Made by a program: the position numbers and the translations under genes
Assembly: GCA_002423245.1 (NCBI GenBank)
Contig: DIVD01000013.1
Location: 1-19,196, forward strand
Origin: Rhodobacteraceae bacterium UBA6141
Lineage (GTDB): Bacteria > Pseudomonadota > Alphaproteobacteria > Rhodobacterales > Rhodobacteraceae
Reading direction: 5' to 3'
Length of the DNA: 19,196 nt
Shown here: one piece after another, positions 6,782 to 14,383 of the stretch
Position numbering within the stretch: the first letter of the stretch is position 1
How the letters are laid out: each line of letters opens with the position of its first letter
Notes under the pieces: model-generated
What the model was told of the DNA's origin: nothing
Databases searched by the model: none
What the model saw: the letters and a program-made list of their open reading frames with translations, nothing else

Positions 6782-7567
6782 ATGACCGACTACAAGCACA
6801 TCATCGTGGAGAAGACCGACGCGATCGGCTGGATCACGATCAATCATCCCGAGCGCTACAATTCCTTCGACCACGCGACGGTCCGCGAGATGGGCGACGC
6901 CTTCGAGGCCTTCGGCGTCGACCCGACCGTGGGCGTGGTGGTGCTGACCGGGGCGGGCGAGGCATTCTCGGCGGGCGGCTACCTGGCCGACTTGGCGAAT
7001 TTCAGCGTCACCAAGGCGCGCCACCTCTTCACCTCGGCCGGGCGCACGCTGAACCTGATGCGCCACATCCCGCAGCCGGTGATCGCCATGGTCAACGGCT
7101 TCGCGGTCGGCGGCGGCAACGAGCTGGTGGTCTGCTCGGACCTGGCCATCGCCTCGGACAAGGCGCGCTTCGGCCAGACCGGGCCGCGGATCGGCTCCTC
7201 GCCGGTCTATGGCGCGACCAATCTGCTGGCGATGACCATCGGCGAGAAGAAGGCCCGCGAGGTCTGCTACATGTGCCGCCAGTATACCGCCCAGGAAGCC
7301 CTCGAGATGGGCTGGATCAACAAGGTGGTGCCGGCCTCGGAATTGCGCGCCGAGGTGATCCGCTGGTGTGAGGAGCTGCTCGACAAGAGCCCGGCCTACC
7401 TCGAGCTGTCGAAGGTCACCTCGAACGTCTGGTGGGACATGCTGTCGCCGGCGATGGCCCATGCCCAGCAGACCCTTCTGCGCCTTGCCGGCGGCGAGGA
7501 GATGACCGAGGGCGCCAGCGCCTTCATGGAAAAGCGCAAGCCGGATTTCCGCAAGTTCCGCAAGTAG
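6782..7567 (+). CDS. Crotonase-superfamily enzyme, MenB/BadI-like
   Basis: 261 residues with crotonase oxyanion segments AFSAGGYLAD (61-70) and AVGGGNELVV (108-117). The region FGQTGPRIG, IGEKKAREVCYMCRQY and the C-terminus EKRKPDFRKF closely follow BadI (2-ketocyclohexanecarboxyl-CoA hydrolase) and MenB rather than ordinary enoyl-CoA hydratases. However, the MenB/BadI GS-x-D motif reads GSSP (138-141), so the Asp is Pro141. The BadI C-terminal Tyr is Phe259. Glu114 stands where hydratases have their first catalytic glutamate. The enzyme acts on a CoA thioester; hydratase, isomerase or ring-cleaving hydrolase activity are all open. The start at 6782 has GAGGTG just upstream; the longer frame overlaps the P450. 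Confidence 0.9.
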   Translation: MTDYKHIIVEKTDAIGWITINHPERYNSFDHATVREMGDAFEAFGVDPTVGVVVLTGAGEAFSAGGYLADLANFSVTKARHLFTSAGRTLNLMRHIPQPVIAMVNGFAVGGGNELVVCSDLAIASDKARFGQTGPRIGSSPVYGATNLLAMTIGEKKAREVCYMCRQYTAQEALEMGWINKVVPASELRAEVIRWCEELLDKSPAYLELSKVTSNVWWDMLSPAMAHAQQTLLRLAGGEEMTEGASAFMEKRKPDFRKFRK

Positions 7568-7583
7568 CGCGGGCTGGCGGCGG

Positions 7584-7611
7584 CGGGGGGTCCGGCAGGC
7601 CGGGTCCCCCG
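7584..7611 (+). other. Intercistronic hairpin between crotonase and SDR genes
   Basis: CCGG (7592-7595) pairs with CCGG (7600-7603) across a CAGG loop. The stem extends through two wobble pairs into five G-C pairs and a C-G pair. There is no U tract. The remaining bases of the 137-base gap up to the SDR start show no other gene. Confidence 0.45.
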
Positions 7612-7704
7612 CATCATGACTGGGGAAGGGCGGCATGGCCGGTCGGCCGCCGGGTGGCGGCGGCAGGGTCCGGGCTGCGGCGAAGGAACGGGGGGAGCGT
7701 GCGC

Positions 7705-8499
7705 ATGGCACGGCGACTGGAAGGCAAGATCGCGCTGGTGATGGGCGCGGGTTCGATCGGGCCCGGCTGGGGCAACGGCAAGGCGACGGCGGCGCTCTTT
7801 GCGCGCGAGGGCGCGAAGGTGGTGGCGGTGGACCGCGACCCCGCGGCCGCGGCCGAGACCGCCCGCGTGATCCGCGAGGAAGGTGGCGAGTGCATCGACG
7901 CGGTGGCCGACATCTCGGTGGCCGCCGATGTCGATGCGGTGGTCGCCAAGGCCATCGACACCTGGGGCCGTATCGACGTGCTGCACAACAACGTCGGCAT
8001 CGTCGGCCTCGGCAACGCGCTGAAGGTCACCGAGGCCGCCTGGGAGAAATCCTTCGCGGTCAACTCGCGCGGGCTGATGCTGAGCTGCCAGAAGGTGATC
8101 CCGCACATGGTGGCGCAGGGCGGCGGCTCGATCATCAACATCTCGACGATCGCCTCGGTGCGCTACCTCGGCTTCTCCTACGCGGCCTACGACGCCTCGA
8201 AGGCGGCGGTGAACGCGCTGACGCGCTCGATCGCGGTGGATTTCGGACCCAAGGGCATCCGCGCCAACACCATCCTGATCGGGATGATGGACACGCCGCT
8301 TGCCCGCGGCGGGATCGAGGCCGCGGGCCGCGACATCGACGCGATCTACGGGACCTACACCGACAAGATCCCGCTGCGCCGGATGGGCACCGGCTGGGAG
8401 ACGGCGAACCTCGCGCTGTTCCTCGCATCGGACGAATCGTCCTACATCACCGCAGCCGAAATCCCGGTGGACGGCGGGCTGATCGCGCGCTGCCTGTGA
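7705..8499 (+). CDS. Short-chain dehydrogenase/reductase (SDR)
   Basis: 264 residues, classical SDR fold. The N-terminal nucleotide-binding motif is extended, GAGSIGPGWGNGKATA (14-29), a form seen in one SDR subgroup rather than the plain TGxxxGxG. D43 follows beta-2 (VAVDRD), which favours NAD. NNVG is at 95-98 and the catalytic Tyr162/Lys166 lie in AAYDASK, with Ser147 or Thr148 upstream. The usual PG after the Rossmann core is replaced by IG in LIGMMDTP. It probably oxidises a hydroxyl on a CoA-bound or free intermediate to a ketone. The start at 7705 has GGGGGAG eight bases upstream. Neighbours imply a beta-oxidation or P450-product role; the substrate is unknown. Confidence 0.92.
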   Translation: MARRLEGKIALVMGAGSIGPGWGNGKATAALFAREGAKVVAVDRDPAAAAETARVIREEGGECIDAVADISVAADVDAVVAKAIDTWGRIDVLHNNVGIVGLGNALKVTEAAWEKSFAVNSRGLMLSCQKVIPHMVAQGGGSIINISTIASVRYLGFSYAAYDASKAAVNALTRSIAVDFGPKGIRANTILIGMMDTPLARGGIEAAGRDIDAIYGTYTDKIPLRRMGTGWETANLALFLASDESSYITAAEIPVDGGLIARCL

Positions 8500-8507
8500 A
8501 CAAAGGC

Positions 8508-8527
8508 GCGCCCGCCGCAGCGGGCGC
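8508..8527 (+). other. Intercistronic hairpin between SDR and acyl-CoA dehydrogenase genes
   Basis: GCGCCCGC (8508-8515) and GCGGGCGC (8520-8527) form a perfect 8-bp stem around a CGCA loop, 9 bases after the SDR stop. No U tract follows. Confidence 0.5.
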
Positions 8528-8559
8528 CACACCACGCAAAACACCGAGGTCCGATCGAG

Positions 8560-9705
8560 ATGATCCCCAGAACCATCTTCCGCGAAGAGCACGAGATCTT
8601 CCGCAGCTCCGTGCGCCGCTTCATCGAGGCCGAGATCGCGCCCCATCACTCCCGCTGGGAGAAGGAGGGCAAGGTCTCGCGCGAGGCCTGGCGCAAGGCG
8701 GGCGAGGCGGGCATCCTGTGCTGCGCGATCCCTGAGGAATACGGCGGCATGGGGGGCGACTTCCTGCACAGCGCGGTGGTGATCGAGGAGATGGCGCGGG
8801 CCGGCGCCTCGGGCCCGGCCTTCTCGCTGCATTCCGACATCGTGGCGCCCTACCTCCTGAAATACGCCAGCGAGGAGAACCGCCGCCGCTGGCTGCCGAA
8901 GATGGCCACCGGCGAGGCGCTGGCCTGCATCGCCATGACCGAGCCCTCGGGCGGCAGCGACCTGCAGGCGATGCGCACCACCGCCCGGCGCGAGGGCGAC
9001 GAGTTCGTCATCAGCGGCCAGAAGGTGTTCATCACCAACGCCCAGGGCGCCGACGTGATGGTGGTCGCGGCCAAGACCGACCCGGCCGCGGGCGGCAAGG
9101 GCATCAGCCTGCTGCTGGTCGAGAAGACCCGCGAGGGCCTGTCGCTGGGCCGCCTGCTGGAAAAGATCGGCGCCAAGGCGATGGACACCTCGGAGGTGTT
9201 CTTCGACAACGTGCGGGTGCCGGTTGGCAACCTGATCGGGCAGGAGAACAAGGGCTTCGTCCACCTGATGACCGAGCTTGCGCAGGAGCGGCTGATCCAG
9301 TGCGTGCGTGCGGTGGCCATCGCCGAGGCCGCGCTGCAATGGACGATCGACTACACCCGCGAGCGCAAGGCCTTCGGCAAGACCATCGCCGACTTCCAGG
9401 CGACGCAGTTCACGCTGGCCGAGCTGCACACCGAGATCATGGTCAACCGGGTGTTCATCGACCGCTGCATCGAGCTGCACCTCAAGGGCGAGTTCGACGC
9501 GATGGACGCGGCGGTGGCCAAGCTCAGCAGCGTCGAGATGCAGGGCCGGGTGCTGGACCGCTGCCTGCAGCTCTTCGGGGGCTGGGGCTACATGCTGGAG
9601 ATGCCGATCGCGCGCGCCTTCGCCGATGCCCGCCAGACCCGTCTGGCCGGCGGCGCGATCGAGGTGATGAAGCACATCATCGGCCGCAACGTGGTAAAGC
9701 AGTGA
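8560..9705 (+). CDS. Acyl-CoA dehydrogenase (long-chain type)
   Basis: 381 residues, full-length FAD acyl-CoA dehydrogenase. AMTEPSGGSDLQAMRTTA is the flavin/substrate motif. RKAFGKTI and LFGGWGYMLEMPIARAFAD belong to the C-terminal helical domain. The context ELAQERL (glutamate at about 243) matches the position of the catalytic base in long-chain and isovaleryl-type enzymes. The usual IYGGTNEIMK near the C-terminus reads RLAGGAIEVMK, suggesting a specialised subfamily. It introduces an alpha,beta double bond into an acyl-CoA and passes electrons to ETF. The start is ATG 8560, with GAGG about 13 bases upstream. It sits directly before the MaoC hydratase, so the two probably act in sequence. 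Confidence 0.95.
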   Translation: MIPRTIFREEHEIFRSSVRRFIEAEIAPHHSRWEKEGKVSREAWRKAGEAGILCCAIPEEYGGMGGDFLHSAVVIEEMARAGASGPAFSLHSDIVAPYLLKYASEENRRRWLPKMATGEALACIAMTEPSGGSDLQAMRTTARREGDEFVISGQKVFITNAQGADVMVVAAKTDPAAGGKGISLLLVEKTREGLSLGRLLEKIGAKAMDTSEVFFDNVRVPVGNLIGQENKGFVHLMTELAQERLIQCVRAVAIAEAALQWTIDYTRERKAFGKTIADFQATQFTLAELHTEIMVNRVFIDRCIELHLKGEFDAMDAAVAKLSSVEMQGRVLDRCLQLFGGWGYMLEMPIARAFADARQTRLAGGAIEVMKHIIGRNVVKQ

Positions 9706-9736
9706 AACTCTGACGGCGACGAATCTGGCCGGCATC

Positions 9737-9759
9737 GCGCCCCGCGGGGAGGCGGGCGC
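9737..9759 (+). other. GC-rich hairpin between acyl-CoA dehydrogenase and MaoC genes
   Basis: GCGCCC pairs with GGGCGC-like sequence across the CGCGGGGA region; the core CCCCGCGGGG is itself a 10-bp palindrome. Several alternative pairings are possible, so the limits are approximate. Confidence 0.35.
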
Positions 9760-9789
9760 CGGGCATAGGGGAACATGGGGGAGGGGCCG

Positions 9790-10653
9790 ATGGCCATCGA
9801 CTACGACACGCTCAAAAACTGGAAGATCCCGGAAGTCGAGCAGAAATACACGTTCAAGGACACGATCCTCTACGCGCTCGGCCTCGGCATCGGCCAGGAT
9901 CCGCTGGATCGCGAGCAACTCCGCTACGTCTATGAGGACGGGCTGAAGGCGCTGCCGACGCAGGCGGTGGTGCTGGGCTATCCCGGCTTCTGGCTCAAGG
10001 AGCCGGGCACCGGCGTGGACTGGAAGCAGATCCTCCACGGCGAGCAGGGGATGCGCATCCATCGGCTGCTGCCGGTCGAGGGCCATGTCGTCGGTCGCAC
10101 CCGCGTCGAGGAGATCGTGGACAAGGGCGAGGGCCGCGGCGCGCTGGTGCTGACCACCCGCGACATCATCGACGTGGCCAGCGGCGAGTTGCTGGTCAGC
10201 CTGACCAGCACCACCTTCGCCCGCGCCAACGGCGGCTTCGGCGGGCCCAAGGTCTCGGCCCCCGCTCCGCACCCGATGCCCGAGGGCGCCCCCGAGCGCA
10301 GCTTCGAGTGGAAGACCGCACCGGGGCAGGCGCTGATCTATCGTCTGAACGGCGACTACAACCCGCTGCACGCCGACCCCGAGGTGGCCATGGCGGGCGG
10401 CTTCAAGATGCCGATCCTGCACGGGCTGGCCAGCTACGGCATCGCCGGGCACGCCATCCTGCGGATGTTCTGCGGCAACGATCCCTCGCGGCTGCGGCGG
10501 CTGGACGTGCGCTTCTCCTCGCCGGTGTTCCCGGGCGAGACGCTGCGCACCGAGGCCTGGGCCACCGCTCCGGGGACGGCGGCGTTCCGCGTCCGCTCGG
10601 TCGAGCGCGACATTGTTGTGATCAACAACGGTCGTGCTGATTTCACAACCTGA
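9790..10653 (+). CDS. MaoC-type (R)-specific enoyl-CoA hydratase 2
   Basis: 287 residues, double hot-dog hydratase. The C-terminal half carries the hydratase-2 signature YRLNGDYNPLHADPEVA starting at residue 184, with Asp189 and His194 as the catalytic pair. The N-terminal half resembles the substrate-binding hot-dog of MFE-2-type hydratases. It adds water to a trans-2-enoyl-CoA, the step after the preceding acyl-CoA dehydrogenase, and could supply the beta-hydroxyacyl-CoA for the thiolase-fold/DUF35 pair. The start at 9790 is preferred because GGGGGAGGGG lies immediately upstream; ATG 9775 is in frame but includes that site. The last 14 codons switch abruptly to A/T-ending codons, and the transporter genes that follow share that usage. 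Confidence 0.92.
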   Translation: MAIDYDTLKNWKIPEVEQKYTFKDTILYALGLGIGQDPLDREQLRYVYEDGLKALPTQAVVLGYPGFWLKEPGTGVDWKQILHGEQGMRIHRLLPVEGHVVGRTRVEEIVDKGEGRGALVLTTRDIIDVASGELLVSLTSTTFARANGGFGGPKVSAPAPHPMPEGAPERSFEWKTAPGQALIYRLNGDYNPLHADPEVAMAGGFKMPILHGLASYGIAGHAILRMFCGNDPSRLRRLDVRFSSPVFPGETLRTEAWATAPGTAAFRVRSVERDIVVINNGRADFTT

Positions 10654-10673
10654 CGGGAACGGGAGCGCATCTC

Positions 10674-11504
10674 ATGAACAGGCAAGAGACTTTGGCTACA
10701 TTGCCCCAAGTGCATCCCGGGACCCCGGTCCTCGACGTGAAGGGGGTCAGCCTGCGCTTCGGCGGCGTGTCGGCGCTTTCGGACGTGTCGCTGCATGTTG
10801 GACAGGACGAGCTGGTTGCGGTCATCGGGCCGAACGGCGCGGGGAAAACCTCGCTCCTGAACAGCCTCGCGGGTTTCTACCACCCGCAGGACGGCGACAT
10901 CACGCTTTTCGGCAACTCAATCCTCGGCATGGCACCGCACCGCATCGCCAAGGCCGGCATGGCCCGGACCTTCCAGGGAATCCACGTTCTGTCCACGCTC
11001 TCGGTGATCGAGAACATCATGCTCGGCTGCGGGTTCAACGCCCACGGCACGCTAGCGAGATCGTTCTTCTATCACCTCTTCGGCAGCCGCGAGGAGGTGG
11101 CGCTGCGCGCCAAAGCCGAGGAAATCGCCGATTTCCTTGACCTCGGCCTCGTCCGCCACCAGCCGGTGGGAACGCTGGGCTACGGATTACGGAAACGGGT
11201 GGACCTTGGGCGGGCGCTCGCGCTCGATCCGAAGATCCTGCTCGTGGACGAGCCAATGGCGGGTATGAACGGCGAGGAGAAGGAAGATCTGGCGCGCTTT
11301 CTTGTGGACATCCGGGAGTTATGGAAGATTCCGATCGTGATGGTCGAGCACGACATGTCGGTGGTCATGGATCTGGCCGACCGGATCTATGTGCTCAACT
11401 TCGGGCAGGTGCTGGCCAGCGGCCGGCCAGCCGAGATCCAGGTCAATCAGGATGTGATCAACGCCTATCTTGGCGGTTCCTACAAGGCGGGCGTGGCAAC
11501 ATGA
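10674..11504 (+). CDS. livG: Branched-chain-amino-acid-type ABC transporter ATP-binding protein (LivG-like)
   Basis: 276 residues. Walker A GPNGAGKTS is at 52-60, Q-loop Gln101 in ARTFQGIHVL, Walker B ILLVDEP with Asp192/Glu193, and H-loop His226 in VMVEHDMSVV. The ABC signature is degenerate (LGYGLRKR, 168-175, in place of LSYGQQR). The FQ and EHDM features are LivG-like rather than LivF-like. With LivH and LivM downstream it should power uptake of an organic acid. No LivF partner is encoded in the window, so it either works as a homodimer or borrows one. Start ATG 10674 has GGGAG eight bases upstream. Its stop overlaps the ligase start in ATGA (11501-11504). Confidence 0.93.
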   Translation: MNRQETLATLPQVHPGTPVLDVKGVSLRFGGVSALSDVSLHVGQDELVAVIGPNGAGKTSLLNSLAGFYHPQDGDITLFGNSILGMAPHRIAKAGMARTFQGIHVLSTLSVIENIMLGCGFNAHGTLARSFFYHLFGSREEVALRAKAEEIADFLDLGLVRHQPVGTLGYGLRKRVDLGRALALDPKILLVDEPMAGMNGEEKEDLARFLVDIRELWKIPIVMVEHDMSVVMDLADRIYVLNFGQVLASGRPAEIQVNQDVINAYLGGSYKAGVAT

Positions 11505-13498
11505 TAAGGCCGGTGAAACCCCATACCATCCCGCAACTGCTGCTCGACCGTGCCCGACGCACTCCGGGGACGATAGCCCAACGCCACAAGCGGCTGGGCA
11601 TCTGGGTCGAATTCTCGTGGTCGGCGGTCGCCGACGAGGTGATCGCGCTCGCCTCTGGCCTTGTGGCCATGGGGCTCGAGCCGGGCGAGACCGTGGCGAT
11701 GATCGGCGAGAACGAGCCCGAACACTACTGGGGCCAGATCGCGGCGCAAGCCGCGGCGGGGCGCGCGGTCTCGGTCTATCCCGACTCGACCCCAGCGGAA
11801 CTCCGATACATCCTGATTGATTCCGAAGCGAAATACCTTCTCGCGCAAGACCAGGAGCAGGTGGACAAGGCGCTGGAGATCCTGCCCGACTGCCCCGGCA
11901 TCCGCGCCGTGATCTACTGGGACGAGAGGGGCCTCTGGTCCTATGAACACAAAATCCTGCACACCTATCGCAGTGTGCAGGACAAGGGACGCGAATGGTG
12001 CAAGAACAACCGGCAGGTGATCGACTTGCGCATCGAGTCCGGGCGGCTCGATGATACGGCGACACTGTGCTACACCTCGGGCACGACCGGCGCGCCCAAG
12101 GGTGTGATCCTGACCCACCGCTACATCTTCGACAATGCCGAGCGCCTGAACTCCGGATTTCACATCAAGCCGGGCGCGCAGTATCTGAGCCAGGTCCCGT
12201 TGGCCTGGGCGCTTGAGCAGATCGCGGGCGTGGTGCTGGGCATATCGGTGCCGCTAGTCGTCAACTTCCCCGAACAGGCCGAGACCATCCGCCACGACAC
12301 CCGCGAACTCGGGGTGGAGGTGATCGTGTTCAGCCCGCGCCAGTGGGAGGGACTGGCTTCGGGGCTCGAATCGCGAATGCTTGACGCCGGGCGCATCCGG
12401 CAGTGGCTTTACCGCAACGCGCTGGCGGTCGGCATGGCGCAAGCGACAGCGCGGCTTGAGGGGCGCCGGGCGCCGTTCTGGGCGCGGATCCTGCACCCGC
12501 TGGCAAAGGCCGGCGTGCTCTGGCACGTCCGCGAGAACCTCGGCCTCAGTGGTGTGAAGTGGGCCATGTCTGCCGGCACCGCGATGGCCCCCGATATTTT
12601 CCGGCTGTTCCATGCGCTCGGCGTGCCGCTGCGCAACATGTATGGCACATCCGAATACGGGCCCGTCACGCTGCACCAGGGCGACGCCTTCAATGTCGAG
12701 ACCGTGGGCCGCTTCCTTACCGGCGACCCCGACCTTGGGCCGCCACTGGAGTGGAAGCTCGGCGATGACGGCGAGCTGATGTTGCGCGGGGGGGCGGGCT
12801 TTGCCGGCTACCACAATAAGGAAAAGGCGACCGCCGAACGCTTCAGGGACGGCTGGTATGCCACTGGCGACGCGGTGACCGTGACCAGCGACGGCGAGAT
12901 CATCTTCCTCGAACGGGTCTCGGACATGCGCGTCCTGAGTGATGGGCACCGCTACCCGCCGCAGTTCATCGAGACGCGGCTACGCTCGAATCCGTTCATC
13001 AAGGACGTGATGGTGATCGGCGACGAGCGGCACGGCTACGTCACGGCACTGGTCAACATCGACGAGGAGATGTGCTCGTCCTGGGCCGAGCGGCGCAACA
13101 TCGGCTTCGCCAATTTCACCGATCTGTCAAAGCGCCCGGAGATTTACGAACTCGTGGGCGAAGGGATCCGCAAGGTGAACGCGATGCTGCCGCCGAAATC
13201 CCGGATCGTGCGATTTGCCAACTTCCCCAAGAACATCGATCCTGACGACGGCGAGCTGACACGTTCGCGCAAGCTCAAGCGCGAGTTTATCGAGAAACGC
13301 TACAAGGACATCATCACCGGCCTCTACAGCGAGAAGACAGAGATGGTCCACATCTCGATCCAGATCACCTATCAGGGCGGAGGCAGCGGAATGCTGCACG
13401 CCGATGTACCGATCATGAACGTCGTGGCAACGCTAGGCAGCCATAAGCACCAACCCGTTTCCAATAAGACGAAATCCTCGAGGAGTGCCGAAAGATGA
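11501..13498 (+). CDS. AMP-forming acyl-CoA ligase embedded in the Liv-type transporter operon
   Basis: 665 residues, ANL-superfamily long-chain-type acyl-CoA synthetase. The P-loop-like motif YTSGTTGAPKG is at 191-201, YGTSEYGP at 381-388, and GWYATGDAV at 451-459. The C-terminal domain continues through SDMRVLSDGHRYPPQFIE and ends in a beta-rich extension plus a polar, basic tail (SNKTKSSRSAER). The basic tail overlaps the next gene. It activates a carboxylic acid to its CoA thioester with ATP. Start and stop both lie in ATGA overlaps with livG and livH, so import and activation are co-translated. Placing such a ligase between livG and livH is a recurring arrangement in proteobacteria and implies that the imported solute is an acid, not an amino acid. 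Confidence 0.95.
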   Translation: MIRPVKPHTIPQLLLDRARRTPGTIAQRHKRLGIWVEFSWSAVADEVIALASGLVAMGLEPGETVAMIGENEPEHYWGQIAAQAAAGRAVSVYPDSTPAELRYILIDSEAKYLLAQDQEQVDKALEILPDCPGIRAVIYWDERGLWSYEHKILHTYRSVQDKGREWCKNNRQVIDLRIESGRLDDTATLCYTSGTTGAPKGVILTHRYIFDNAERLNSGFHIKPGAQYLSQVPLAWALEQIAGVVLGISVPLVVNFPEQAETIRHDTRELGVEVIVFSPRQWEGLASGLESRMLDAGRIRQWLYRNALAVGMAQATARLEGRRAPFWARILHPLAKAGVLWHVRENLGLSGVKWAMSAGTAMAPDIFRLFHALGVPLRNMYGTSEYGPVTLHQGDAFNVETVGRFLTGDPDLGPPLEWKLGDDGELMLRGGAGFAGYHNKEKATAERFRDGWYATGDAVTVTSDGEIIFLERVSDMRVLSDGHRYPPQFIETRLRSNPFIKDVMVIGDERHGYVTALVNIDEEMCSSWAERRNIGFANFTDLSKRPEIYELVGEGIRKVNAMLPPKSRIVRFANFPKNIDPDDGELTRSRKLKREFIEKRYKDIITGLYSEKTEMVHISIQITYQGGGSGMLHADVPIMNVVATLGSHKHQPVSNKTKSSRSAER

Positions 13499-14379
13499 CG
13501 CTGTTTTTGACCTTCGCCATCAATGGGGCCTTGCAGGGCCTGCTCTATGCCCTTGTCGCCATTGGCTTCAGCGTTATCTATCGCGCGAGCAAGGTTTTCA
13601 ACATCGCGCAGGGAGAACTCCTGGTGCTGGGCGGGTTCCTCGTCTGGCTGACGCTTATGGAATGGGCGCTGCCGCTCTATCTGGGGTTGCCGCTGTCGCT
13701 TGCGCTGGCGGTGGCAAGCGGCTGGCTGATCGAAAGAATCTTCTTCAAGCGTCTTGTTGGCGAGCAGATCTTCGCCATGGTGATGATGTCGATTGCGCTA
13801 CTGATCTTCATGCGCGGCTTTATGCTGGTGGTGTTCGGTCCAGATGTGCGCGCCTTCCCGGCGATCTTCCCGGCGAAGCCGATCATCTTCCAAGGCGTCA
13901 TGGTCATCCAGCCGCTGCTTTTTGGCGGGATCCTGACGGTGCTGATCGCCTTTGGACTCAGCTACTTCTTCAACCGGACCCGGGCCGGGCTCGGCCTGAC
14001 TGCGGTGGCCGAGGACCACCGCACCGCGATGGACCTCGGCATTTCGGTGCGCCGCGCCTCTCAGATCGCCTGGATGCTCGGGATGGTGCTGGCGATGTTC
14101 GGTGCGGTCGTGTCGATGAACGGTAATTCGATCAACTTCCTGGCCTCGGGGATCGGCTTCATCGCGATCCCGGTGGCGCTGCTTGCAGGGCTAGAGGCGA
14201 TCACCGGGATGCTGCTTGCAGGCGTCCTGATCGGCGTGGTTGAGCGGCTGACTGCCGGTTATATCGACCCGCTGATTGGTGCCAACTTCGCGTCGATCTT
14301 TCCCCTCCTGCTGATGCTACTCATCCTGACCTTCCGTCCGTCCGGCTTCTTCGGCTGGAAGACCATCGAGAGGATCTGA
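13495..14379 (+). CDS. livH: Liv-type ABC transporter permease (LivH-like)
   Basis: 294 residues, strongly hydrophobic, with about eight predicted membrane segments. It opens LTFAINGALQGLLYALVAIG, followed by AIGFSVIYRASKVFNIAQGE, the typical LivH N-terminus. It contains VAEDHRTAMDLGI, the cytoplasmic EAA-like loop that contacts the ATPase, and ends in a GFFGW tail. It starts inside the ligase stop (ATGA, 13495-13498). It forms the inner-membrane channel together with the next gene product. Confidence 0.95.
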   Translation: MTLFLTFAINGALQGLLYALVAIGFSVIYRASKVFNIAQGELLVLGGFLVWLTLMEWALPLYLGLPLSLALAVASGWLIERIFFKRLVGEQIFAMVMMSIALLIFMRGFMLVVFGPDVRAFPAIFPAKPIIFQGVMVIQPLLFGGILTVLIAFGLSYFFNRTRAGLGLTAVAEDHRTAMDLGISVRRASQIAWMLGMVLAMFGAVVSMNGNSINFLASGIGFIAIPVALLAGLEAITGMLLAGVLIGVVERLTAGYIDPLIGANFASIFPLLLMLLILTFRPSGFFGWKTIERI

Positions 14380-14383
14380 ACTC

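Noticed and set aside
7396..10452. A 1018-codon open frame on the minus strand across crotonase, SDR, dehydrogenase and MaoC genes
   Set aside because: It is antisense to four well-recognised genes. Its composition is dominated by His, Arg, Ala, Gly and Leu with no family motif, as expected from the complement of high-GC3 codons.
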